Positions 10,336-20,647 of a stretch of 64,000 nucleotides of DNA are shown here, in pieces (within the stretch, counting starts at the first letter, position 1; each line of letters opens with the position of its first letter). The position numbers and the translations under genes were made by a program. The DNA comes from Danio rerio (lineage: Eukaryota > Chordata > Actinopteri > Cypriniformes > Danionidae): positions 38,461,001 to 38,525,000 of the forward strand of contig NC_133182.1 of assembly GCF_049306965.1 (NCBI RefSeq), read 5' to 3'. The notes beneath the pieces were generated by a model. It was not told where the DNA came from. It worked only from the letters and a program-made list of their open reading frames with translations, and did no database searches.

Positions 10336-10530
10336 CAGTAGTCACCAAACTTGTTCCTGGAGGGCCGGTGTCCTGCAGATTTTAGCTCCAACCCTAATCA
10401 AACACACCTGAACAAGCTAATCAAGGTCTTACTAGGTATACTTGAAACATCCAGGCAGGTGTGTTGAGGTAAGTTGGAGCTAAATCCTGCAGGGACACCG
10501 GCCCTCCAGGACCAGGATTGGTGACCCCTG
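10336..10530. mobile_element. hAT-type MITE, copy 2
   Basis: A 195-bp element starting cagtagtcaccaaac and ending ggattggtgacccctg, with a perfect 8-base target duplication gtctaaat at 10328-10335 and 10531-10538. The sequence is close to copy 3 (11219) and more diverged from copy 1 (747). Its inverted arms would pair over most of the length. Confidence 0.9.
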
Positions 10531-10538
10531 GTCTAAAT

Positions 10539-11210
10539 AATTCTTGTGTGAGTGTTAATACTAGCCGAAAGTGATCTACAGAGACATTTCTGTCACTGAG
10601 GTCTTTGTAGCACTCAGTCTTACATCCTTGACAAACTGATGTCCTCATCTGAAGCTGTGTTGAGTTTGTCTTTAGGGCACAAAACTTCTGCCCTGGATAC
10701 AGGCCAGATCCAAGATTATGTGTTCCCAGTTCTGTTATATACTTAGCCATGATTATTACAGCCTAATAATCCTTTGAAGATTTGGATTTTAACCCCTTAA
10801 CTGTCTCCATCCTCGAAATCAAAACCTGAACTTTTTTTTTGCAAACTGTTTATAATATTACGCATATATTACCTATTTTCACCTGCAAATTCTGTATTTG
10901 GGGTGATAGTTAAGAGGTTAAAGTTTGCATTTGTCTTTTACTTGTATGCTAGTGCAGAAAGATTTGTCTTTTACCAAGATTTAGGGTGGGTTTTATTATA
11001 CTATTTAACTTCATCATTATTCTGAAATTAAAAGGGGGAAGCTATAAGCTAGAGCAAGTAACATATTATAAAGTTACTATGCTATCATGACAATGTATGT
11101 AAACACTTAGTTCTTTTGCATCTATGCTCTGGTGTCAAAACAGTTGCTGACATAGACCTGTGATATCTCTGGTGACCGCAAGCCGGCAGAGAGCCAAGAA
11201 TAACAGGACC
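10539..11210. other. Intergenic, no gene seen
   Basis: Unique-looking sequence between two copies of the same MITE. A 109-codon minus-strand frame (10421-10750) runs into the MITE and has no recognisable protein character. Nothing else supported. Confidence 0.5.
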
Positions 11211-11218
11211 ACCTAGAG

Positions 11219-11413
11219 CAGTGGTCACCAAACTTGTTCCTGGAGGGCTGGTGTCCTGCAGATTTTAGCTCCAACCCTAATCAAACACACCTGAACAACC
11301 TAATCAAGGTCTTACTTGGTATACTTGAAACATCCAGGCAGGTGTGTTGAGGCAAGTTGAAGCTAAACCCTGCAGGGACACCAGCCCTCCAGGAACAGGA
11401 TTGGTGACCCCTG
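11219..11413. mobile_element. hAT-type MITE, copy 3
   Basis: A 195-bp element, cagtggtcaccaaac to ggattggtgacccctg, flanked by a perfect 8-base duplication acctagag (11211-11218 and 11414-11421). The inverted ends are cagtggtcaccaa and ttggtgacccctg, with two mismatches in 13. Same family as copies 1 and 2. Confidence 0.92.
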
Positions 11414-11679
11414 ACCTAGAGTAAAAACCTATCCAAAGATAGTCAAAAGTTAAAACGAGACACCTAGGCGTGTGTCAAATAATCTGTATAAAGATTGTGG
11501 AAAACACAGAGACTTTAGAAAGAGGATTGAAAGAGAAAGAGGAGAAGGAAAGAAAGAATGGAATTGTCCAGGAGTGACTTCAGAATGCTCTGAGGTCTGC
11601 TCTGCTCTTTCTCTGGTTTATTATGGTGAATAAAGTTTGATAAATTTTCTGATATTCAAAACCTCCAGTCTGATTATTT

Positions 11680-11915
11680 CTAATTGATAAGAAGTTTGAA
11701 TACGACAATATCATGATTTGTAGTGTTGAATACAGCACTGAGATCAAGTAAAACAAGTAACGAGATGCGGCGTTGGTTAGCAGCTAAGAGTAAATCATTA
11801 GTTATGTTCACTAAAGCAGTTTCCATACCATGATGAGGCCTGGCAAAATTCTTGTTCATCTGTAGAAAGGAGCTTCATAAAAAACCTTTTCTAGTATTTT
11901 AGACATTAGTGGAAA
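11680..11915 (-). pseudogene. LINE reverse transcriptase fragment (L2/CR1-like)
   Basis: On the reverse strand the piece reads MSKILEKVF, then a PGLHHGMETAL-like segment, then ITNDLLLAANQRRISLLVLL and DLSAVFNTTNHDIV. This matches the fingers/palm part of CR1/L2-type reverse transcriptases, in which LLLDLSAAFDTVDHDIL is typical. Phenylalanine-Asp of the catalytic FD pair is changed to FN and frames shift between segments, so it is dead. Both ends are missing. Confidence 0.65.
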
Positions 11916-12424
11916 ATCATGTTGGTTGGTGACCACCATGACTATGATAATGGTGAGAGATCATCACTTATGGGTAAGAAGACTATTTCCCCTTTTATAA
12001 TGTGTACAGGAATATCTGAAACATTGTGTTCTTATAAATTTTTTATTTATTGTGATTATAAAAAAAACAAGGGCAGATTTTTATCAATACAGTGTGGCTG
12101 TTTTCACACCATGCAGCCATAGAAATCTTTAACTCCCCTGGATTTAAAGAGTTAAGTATTACCATCTTTTAATCCCTTCGGCCAATCAGGTTTTCACAAA
12201 TGTCTTGCTTGCTTGTGTGATGGAAATTTTAATGAACATCTTGATGAACATCATGTTTTGTAGAATGCAGAGAAGAAGTTTGGTACTGGCCAAGGCCAAT
12301 GCTGGATACATCGTAGCACTCCTAGTCGAGAGTTAGAAAATCACAACAGAATCTTTACTTTCACACCAAAAATGAATCTTTCCTGGAGTTTGGCATGAAG
12401 GGTGAGTGTACATGCACTGAGGGG

Positions 12425-12432
12425 TATAAAAC
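12425..12432 (+). promoter_or_regulatory. Possible TATA-box promoter
   Basis: The motif tataaaac in a GC-richer setting (gaggggtataaaactgtctg) is followed about 30 bases on by a candidate initiator region, and about 65 bases on by a donor-like aacag/gtatta. It could start an untranslated exon or belong to an old mobile element. No coding exon could be attached to it. Confidence 0.2.
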
Positions 12433-12716
12433 TGTCTGTTGGGAAGACTTAGACACAGTCTCTTACACATTCACTCTGTGTGTTTAACAGGTATTATCCT
12501 GCGGGGTTCTTTTAATGAACTACTTTTCTGCTTTGCTTTAACCCTTGTCTGACTGAAGTCATTTTAGCAGATTTCCACAACACTTGTGTGTCATCACTGT
12601 AAGTATATACACTAATGGACTATCAATTTTGTGATTTTTATAGCACACCTTGTTTTTTGGAATGTTTTAGGGTACAATGCATTAAACCGTATTTCTTGTT
12701 TTACTGTGTTTTTTTA

Positions 12717-12790
12717 CATTTACATTTACATTTAGTCATTTAGCAGACGCTTTTATCCAAAGCGACTTACAAATGAGGACAAGGAAGCAA
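12717..12790 (-). mobile_element. L2-clade LINE/SINE 3' tail, reversed
   Basis: Reverse-strand copy of the same tail as at 10232: repeated tttaca units, then tagtcatttagcagacgctt, ttatccaaagcgacttac. It retains the GGATA loop and the canonical CGCTTT/AAAGCG stem. The body upstream (to the right) is not recognisable beyond about 12790. Confidence 0.65.
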
Positions 12791-13169
12791 TTTACACAAC
12801 CAAGAGCAACAATGAATAAGTGCTATAGGCAAGTTTCAGGTCTGTAAAGTCTAAGAAGGGAAGTATTAGTAGTATTAGTTTTTTTTTTTTTTTTTAAAGC
12901 TCAGTGAATGCTTGTGAGTACACCTTTCCTACTACTGTTAATTTTTTGTCATTATTTTAACAATAAAATTCTCACAATAAACATCTGACCTTTTTAAAAA
13001 TTAGCTACCTGCTGTTTTACATGCATGTAGTGCCATGGCCCAGAGGTGTAAGCAGATCCTGGCCGAACAGCATCTAAAATCACTTAAATAGAATGATTAT
13101 TTTTCAGAGAATAATTATTCTGATTGTTGAATTTCGATCAATGGGAAAGTACAACACAAGTAAATATCA

Positions 13170-13261
<92 letters not shown>
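13170..13261. repeat. (TA)n followed by T-tract
   Basis: About 60 bases of alternating TA followed by more than 30 T residues. The T-tract, read on the minus strand, could be a poly-A trace of a retroposed LINE beside it, but no target duplication was identified. Confidence 0.9.
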
Positions 13262-13268
<7 letters not shown>

Positions 13269-13439
13269 GCAAATGTACAATTTAAACATGACATCCAAAT
13301 AATACAAATGGAACTAATAACATAAACTAAAATATAAATTACATAATCAAGATAAATAAAAATATATTCAACATAGATCTTCCACATCTTCAGCTTCAAT
13401 ATAGAAACCTTTACAATGATAATATGATTTAACCTATCC

Positions 13440-13740
13440 AATTAACAGCAAGTTTACTATTCAATTAACTTCAGCTCCTTTGCAACTATAATCGTATCTT
13501 GACATTTCTTGCTATTATTATACTGGAGTGAGTCTATATATAAATGAAAATCTACAATATAAACCTTTAAACAAGGTTTAGAAATATTAAATCTACAATT
13601 ATGAATATGAAATTTACCAAATAAAATCAAAAGTTTCATTATAAATTCCACAGGTAAATAGTTTGAGTCAAAAAAATAACATCTTTGGGGGTCAAATTAC
13701 CACTAAAACCTGATTTATTTTTACATTTAACTATAAGTCT
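13440..13740 (-). pseudogene. LINE C-terminal fragment (L1/Tx1-like)
   Basis: Reverse-strand frame with the run PVEFIMKLLILFGKFHIHNC followed by RFNISKPCLKVYIVDF. This resembles the C-terminal end of fish L1/Tx1-type LINE ORF2 proteins, where a KFHIHKCK..KP..F motif is typical. It is preceded upstream (to the right) by weaker remnants to about 14030. Frameshifts interrupt it. The assignment is by pattern memory only. Confidence 0.5.
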
Positions 13741-14199
13741 AATTTGAGTTATAAATGTAGTTCCTCATGTTTATTACTTATGCAGAAAAGAAAAGATGTT
13801 ATTTTTCCATCCAATATCTTCAAAACAAGAATTTAAAAAATCCACTTGGTTTTAAAGCTTTGTTTTTGAAAACTATTAATCTAATAACGTTTTTACTTTT
13901 TTTACCACAATAATTTACCCAATTTAAGTATATATCAGAGCATTTTTGTTTATTGTATTTTAACAATACAAACATATTAATCATAACAATGGATGACAAC
14001 AAGTACAAAGGTAAAAAAAAAAACAACCGAGTACAGAGGCAAATTATAAAATTAAACGATATTCATAAAGTCTATATAAAATTTCACAGTTTTAACACTT
14101 TTTTTGCTGTAAACATTTTGTAGAGTAGTTATTAAACAGTTTAAGTCACAGAGAAAATTCTGTATATCAGAGCATATTTAAACTTTTATACAGCTTTAA

Positions 14200-14320
14200 G
14201 ATGACGCACTCCACTCTAGTAGCCAATGAGAAGAGAGTGTCTGCGATTGGCTGGTTCACGCTGACGGCAATTGCGCGTGTCCGCAGGCCTGAGCTGAGCG
14301 AGCAGCACCGGGGAAGAGCA
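14200..14320 (+). promoter_or_regulatory. cnep1r1: cnep1r1 proximal promoter / 5' UTR
   Basis: A GC-rich, CpG-bearing, TATA-less stretch directly before the start codon. It contains a CCAAT box at 14223-14227 and an inverted one (ATTGG) at 14246-14250, an arrangement typical of NF-Y-driven housekeeping promoters. The 3' part (gcgcgtgtccgcaggcctga and on) is probably 5' UTR. The transcription start was not determined. Confidence 0.55.
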
Positions 14321-15115
14321 ATGAATTCATTAGAACAAGCTGAAGGTATTTTTCAATAGGTCCAATATTACTTTAATGCACTTCTCTGCTGCTGTAGTTT
14401 TTTGATATAAGCGTATGGTCCACCCCTTTGCTATGGCAAGTTATACGTGTTGTGTTTACATCGAGCTGCTAGCATGTTGGCTAGGACACATCAAGACGTT
14501 TACGTTAATCTGTGAAGAGTTCTCGATTTTATTGACATGCATTGTAAAAACAAATATACGCTACAACACAGTACACTAACCCGAATATTGACTTTAAGCA
14601 TAATGTTGCCAAGTCGTATTAGCCTCTGACTTATGCCCCATGCAAAATAGTCTGCTTTACGTTACATTGAGTAGTCATAAATGCATTTGTTTCTTGATAA
14701 GGCTTGTTCAGCGGATGAGCATGTTCTTTTAAATCGCTTAAATGTAAAATAAGTTAGTTTCATAACTATTTGCTGTTTATATTTGTTATACGTTTTCATT
14801 AATCATATTTCAGTAACTGTTACCACATCAATATGACATCAACATAATGTGGCACGATGGACTTTTAATTAAAACTGGAAAATGGATTGTGATTTCCTTG
14901 CTGTCAGTACTGTGCTTGTACAGTTGTTTTCTTCATCCACAGACCTGAAGGCTTTTGAGAGAAGATTGACTGAGTATGTGTCTTGTTTGCAGCCGGCTAC
15001 TGGTCGTTGGCGAAGTGAGTCAGTCCAGCTTGCCTGGTCTTATATTTATTGAAATTCAAAAGCTGTCTAAAACTCAGACTATGTGTTGAGAACTGTACAT
15101 GCATACTAAGTGCCC

Positions 15116-15160
<45 letters not shown>

Positions 15161-17568
15161 CCCTATTTTGCCTTAATCCTTCATGGCATAGATTCAACAA
15201 GGTACTGAAATACATCCATGAAGTGAATCTCCCATTCCAACACATCCCAAAGGTGCTCTATTGGATTGAGTTTTGGGGACCATTTGAGTACAGTGGACTC
15301 ATTGTTATGGTCAATAAACCAGACTGAGATGATTCGCATATTATGACATCACGTTATCTGGCTGGAAGTAGCCATCAGAAGATGGGTAGATTGTGGTCTT
15401 AAAGAAATGGACATGGTCAGCCACAATGCTCAGGTAGGCTGTGGAGTTGACACGATGCTCAATCGGTACTAATGGGCCCAAAGTGTGCCAAGAAAATATC
15501 CCCCACACTATTTCACTACCACCACTGGCCTGAACTGCTTGTAAAAGGTAGGATGGATCCATGCTTTCATGTTGTTGACCCCCAATTCTGACCCTACAAA
15601 TTCCTGAATTTTCCTGAATCAAGACTCATCAGACCAGGCAACATTTTTCCAATCTTCTAAGTTCAATTGTCCAATTTTAGTGAGCCCATGCCAATTGTAG
15701 CCTCAGATACCTTACCTGACAGGAGTGGCACCTAGAGTGGTCTTCTGCTGCTGTTGCCCATCCGCTTCAAGGTTCGACATGTAGTGCGTTCAGAGATGCT
15801 CTTCTGCAGACCTCAGTTGTAACGAGTGGTTATTTGAGTTACTGTTGCCTTTCTGTCAGCTGGAACCAGTCTGGCCATTTTCCTCTGACCTCTGGCATCA
15901 ACAAGGCATTTGCGCCAACAGAACAGCCATTCACTGGATATTTTCTCTTTTTCAGGCTGTAAACCCTAGAGATGGTTGTGCGTGAAAGTCCCATTAATCA
16001 TAAGTTTCTGAAATAGTCAGACCAGCCCGTCTGGCACCAACAACCATGCCACATCCAAAGTCACTTAAATCACCTTTCTTTCTTATTCTGATGCTCAGTT
16101 TGAACTGCCGCACATCGTCTTGACCATGGGTACATGCCTAAATGCATTGAATTGCTGCCATGCGATTGGCTGATTAGAAATTTGCATTAACAAACAATTG
16201 GACAGGTTTACCTAAAAAAAAAGTGTCTGGTGAGTGTATATATATATTGGAGAGAAAAGTCATGACATGGATAGTTTGGTGATCCATACTCAGAATTTGT
16301 GTTTGCATTTCTATGTCACATTGGCACACATACTTAAAGCACTGGGCAGCCATTGCTGTGGCACCCGGGGAGAAGTTGGGGAATCAGTACCTTGCCCAAT
16401 ATAAAATAGTGCCAGTTTTGCAAATTGCATATTCATTAATACAGGACTTATTTGGCATTAAAATGCTAAAACAGAAATTTCAGAATGTCTAATTTACATT
16501 GCACACAAGCAGTAAGAAAAAAAGATAAAAGAGAACATTATTATCATTTATACATAAATTAATTAGTAATATTAATAATTATTCCTCCAATCTCAAAGAT
16601 AAAAATAAAAACCTGACCACAATTTCACATCAGGGTCGAATCTAATACTGTGTCTAGCTCTACCAATCATCCTATCCATAACTGTATGTTGTAATATTGA
16701 ATTAAACCATTAATCACTGTTTATTAAATGTTTAGTTGTTCAATGTATAATTGCATTTTAGCTAGCTCGGAGTGATAAAAATCAGTTTTACGCAATGTGA
16801 GTGCAACATTTCTGAAAATAAACCAAATACAGGACAAATTGGTATTTTTTTGTGTCTAGTACATATGACATTTTTCTGTAACTCTTAAACAAATTGTCTT
16901 ACACTTTTATAACACTTGTATATCCACAAGTTCTAAAAATGAGTTGTGGCTTACACTCCCTTGTTATCATTCATTAATGCTGCTTTCTATTTGCAGTGAT
17001 TTTGATTGTGGTATCTGTGTGCACGGCTACAGGAGCCTGGAACTGGCTAATTGATCCAGACACCCAGAAAGTATGTGAAGTAAAGATATGTCAGATATTA
17101 TGTTCTGCTTTGTATGCTCTGATAATTGTTTCCCCCTTGTGTCCTTTCTTTCTACAGGTTTCTTTTTTCTCGTCTTTATGGAATCATCCGTTTTTCACTA
17201 TCAGCTGCGTGACTCTCATTGGCCTCTTTTTTGCTGGAATACACAAGCGAGTTGTTGCACCATCTATGTATCCTTTTCAGTGTAGCAGTGTGCATTATTC
17301 AGTCAATCTATTTTCAAAGCTGCAGATTGTAAGTAACTTCCAGATTCTCCTTAACCACTTGCAGAATTGCTGCACGCTGCCGGACAGTACTAGCAGAATA
17401 TAACATGTCCTGTGACGATGTGAGTATTTTTTGCTATCATTGAATAATTGCTCTTTGTGTTTACACTGATTAAAAAAATCCACAGCAACATTTCATGTGC
17501 AAATTGTTTTTCTCTTTTCCTCCTAGACCGGGAAACTTATTTTGAAACCACGACCTCATATCCAATAG
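14321..17568 (+). CDS. cnep1r1: Nuclear envelope phosphatase-regulatory subunit 1
   Basis: Regulatory partner of the CTDNEP1 (Dullard) phosphatase in the ER and nuclear envelope. The complex dephosphorylates lipins and so controls phosphatidate use and nuclear membrane growth. Six coding exons: 14321-14345, 14943-15014, 16997-17070, 17158-17267, 17365-17419, 17527-17568; every intron is GT..AG and the frame closes to 125 aa, the human length. The product starts [20 protein letters not shown], has two hydrophobic segments (about 34-52 and 70-84, including [19 protein letters not shown] and the [16 protein letters not shown] run), and ends [10 protein letters not shown]. It is nearly identical to human CNEP1R1 (TMEM188) as I remember it. 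Intron 2 carries a CA repeat and a dead Tc1 element. Longer open frames reading into introns 3 and 5 are retention artefacts. Confidence 0.96.
15119..15158. repeat. (CA)n microsatellite
   Basis: About 20 CA units in cnep1r1 intron 2. It replaces the left terminal repeat of the Tc1-like element that starts immediately to the right. Confidence 0.95.
15159..16240 (-). mobile_element. Tc1-like transposon remnant, copy B
   Basis: A reversed, decayed Tc1/mariner element inside cnep1r1 intron 2. Its right end, ggacaggtttacct and then gtgtctggtgagtgtata at 16240, corresponds to the terminal repeat at the right end of copy C (38249). The minus strand retains transposase pieces, including [18 protein letters not shown] and VADHVHFF. 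The left terminal repeat is missing. It is broken by stops and frameshifts and is not mobile. Confidence 0.8.
16241..16980. other. cnep1r1 intron 2, right part
   Basis: AT-rich intronic sequence without recognisable repeats, genes or conserved-looking blocks. Confidence 0.5.
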
Positions 17569-17903
17569 CACAGAAGAGACAAAGAAGCATAGTATTTCAT
17601 ATCAACTTATTAATCATCAAGATTGCACATAGGCCTAAATGCCAGGAGATCCAAAGCGTCTGGAGGTCTGTCTCCAAATGTGACTCTAACTGCCCTCTGC
17701 AATTTATGAAGAAGCAACGGAAGCTCAAAAGGAAACCCCATTTTGAACAGAACGTTGCTGATTTTTAGAAAACATCCTTCTTATTCTGTTGGAAGATTTC
17801 AATTTTACTTGATTGTGGATTTTGATGTCTTCATTTGTAATTCCGTGGTCCTGTTTTAGATGCATACGGTGTATGTATTTTTAAGTTAATTGCTGAACAC
17901 GAT

Positions 17904-17909
17904 AATAAA
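17904..17909 (+). terminator. cnep1r1: cnep1r1 poly(A) signal candidate
   Basis: AATAAA about 340 bases after the stop codon, in an AT-rich 3' UTR. A second AATAAA at 18168-18173, followed by a GT-rich stretch (gttgtttgttttatgg), is a good alternative distal site. Confidence 0.5.
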
Positions 17910-18399
17910 TACTAAATGTAGATATTTGTTCAACTTAATCTGGTTTTTACCTATAGGAAACGTATATTTATGCCTATGACATGATGTGCTGCTTTTGTTT
18001 TTTTTAAGTACTTTTATGCAACCAAAGGCTGCACTAGTTGTTTAAGATAAAAGGGAAACAGGCAAATGATATCTTAAGTGAGTGTCAATGTTGACTCAGA
18101 TTTTATTTACTGTCACTTAAGAAGTAAAAATCTACAAGAATGTCTTTAAGTGAACTGTGTTGGCAATAATAAAAGTTGTTTGTTTTATGGAGTTTGTTGT
18201 GCTGTGTTATTAATATTACTGAACTTTAGAATGAATTAACATGAAAGACTAATATATTTGGCTGTTTAAACGTCAGTTACAAGTTATATTTGATTGTTAC
18301 TGTGAAAAAATTAATACATTACTTTTTTTAGTATATTTTGTATCATCAAATCCATAATATAATTGGTAAGTACCAAAACATATTAGTGAATCAACCTTT

Positions 18400-18660
18400 T
18401 GAGGTGTTTTTTTCGCTTCTCAAAATCAGCACTATGCCCCAAAACGAAAATGTACTTATAGTTGCTTATTTTCAAGTGGTTCTAAGCCTTTGCTGTGTAT
18501 TTTGAATCCTAAAGATTTCTTATAGAAGGTTAACCTGCAACCATTGACTTTTTTCACGAACACATAGCCTAATATGGAAGTTAATGTTTACAGCTTTTTC
18601 TAAATATGCTTTTGTGTTCAATATAATAAAGTAAGTCAAATGGGATTGAAAAAAGTAAAA
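18400..18660. mobile_element. Old palindromic (Angel-type) MITE remnant
   Basis: A diverged copy of the palindromic MITE seen better at 36040 and 62848. Landmarks are ccccaaaacgaaaatgt on the left, the accattgactt centre, and the cagctttttctaaatatgct and tttgtgttcaatata arm on the right. The ends are eroded, so limits are approximate. Confidence 0.45.
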
Positions 18661-19186
18661 AAAAATGTAGGTAAACTAACAGAATTGTCAGTTGATTGAA
18701 CTTTATTTTAAATGTTTTAAAATACCTGCAGGTATGGCTTTCTTTTTCATTTGATTTCAAATTTTACTTTATTAACGTCAGGTATAAAACAAGTAACTTA
18801 CAAATTAAATACAAATTTAGATTAATCGACGTATAACGTATTTTATCTACGTTATCTCGTCTCCAAATGCTGGGATCATAATAAATAGTTAATGTCCGCG
18901 AGAATCGCTTTGACCAATTTTGTCCGATTCGTGAATCAATTGTAACTTACCGTAGTCATGGGCTGAATTCGTAATCGCATACTAAAGCACTGTCACTATT
19001 TTGCCATATTATTTTAATTTAGAGAAAGAAAGTATGGGATGCTTATATCCAGTTATTAAACTAGTGTTAGTTCAGTTCGGGTTGGAGTACATTCAATTGA
19101 GTCACCTAAAAGATCCGAGTCAAAAAAGATCGGTTCACGAACCGGACATAGCAAGAGCTCACACGGCCACCGTACTTATTGTAAAC

Positions 19187-20573
19187 ATGGCGTCCGACGA
19201 AGACAGCGATGAAGATTTTGTGACTTACGGGACTCCCTTAGAACCTCTGGAAGAAGGTATTGTATTTGTAAACTTACTCTGTTTTGTTGTTCTTCTCAAC
19301 ATATTGATGCATTCGAGCTGTGAACTTTTAATAAAAATCAATAAGCGTAAATTTGGCACACTTCCCTAGCGATTGTCACTGTTGATCCATGTTTATTTAA
19401 GATGAACCCAGCAGAAAGCCAATACCTGTGCACGAGCAGACTGTTAAAGATGAGAAGGGTCGATACAAAAGGTTTCACGGGGCTTTTACTGGTGGTTTCT
19501 CCGCTGGTTACTTCAACACAGTGGGCTCTAAAGAAGGTCAGTGAGAGCCTTTATCAATGCACTAATGCTGTTAACCGAGTCTTGTATTAATTTAACTAAT
19601 CTACTCTGTTCTTTAGGCTGGACGCCGTCAACATTTGTATCATCTCGACAACAAAAGTCCGAGAAACACAATGCCAGACCAGAGGACTTTATGGATGAGG
19701 AGGTTATTGTGTGACTTTCAGTGTCGGTTAAGTTCTTGGGTTGTATAATGTATTCCTAATAAAGAGTGTGTTTATTTGAAGGACTTTGGTGAGCATGGTA
19801 TTGCACCGCGAGAGATCACCACAACAGACGAGTTTGCCTCTGAGAGGAAAGATCAGATAAAGGACAAAGCGCGAGCTGTCAGCTCTCTCGCTGCTCTGAT
19901 TCCTGGTGACCCTGGACTGCTGGAGGAGTTCATTGCCCCTGCACGGTACCCAATGCCCTATGGTCTGGCTGTAGTTAGTTACAAAGGGTTCATTTTCGGT
20001 TATTTAGTTGAAGTTGCTTATAATATACTTGTCTTAAATACTGTAAATCAGTTCAGAAAAGCAGAGTGATTTGTTGTGAGCAATTCCATACAAATGTCAA
20101 CCTTGCAGAGAAAAAAAACTTTACACCAAAATAGTTAAACTCTTTCTAAGATGTTTGTGTTGGCTTGTATTTTACAGTACCGTTAAATACTCAAAAATAT
20201 CTCTGTTATCAAGCAGTCATATTTGATTTTCCAAAGTCACACAAGTGCCAATTTCACATCTGTCACATCCGTAATGGAGAGGTGTCATGCATGAAATATG
20301 GAGTTTATTGCTTTGAAATATTTCATGTTTTGATGCATCTAAAGTTGCGTTCTTTTTTGCAGAATAGTTGTATTTGATAACTAAAGTATGTTATGTTTGT
20401 TATTAAATATTTAAGTATATCAATCTTAAAGAATGAATAGTTTATTTTTTATGATCAACTAATGAGATTTATAGTTATTTTTTTATTTAGTGTTGAGTTA
20501 AGTGATTGAATTACTTTTCAAAGTTGGTGTAATTGAAAAGTACTCTAAATAAAGTTTTGTTGTATTTAGAAAT

Positions 20574-20647
<74 letters not shown>

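Noticed and set aside
13115-13441. Minus-strand frame with Lys and Tyr-Ile runs
   Set aside because: Translation of the T-tract and TA microsatellite.
19001-19186. In-frame upstream extension of gpatch1 from an ATG near 19001
   Set aside because: The extension has no similarity to GPATCH1, and the [10 protein letters not shown] start at 19187 matches the human N-terminus.
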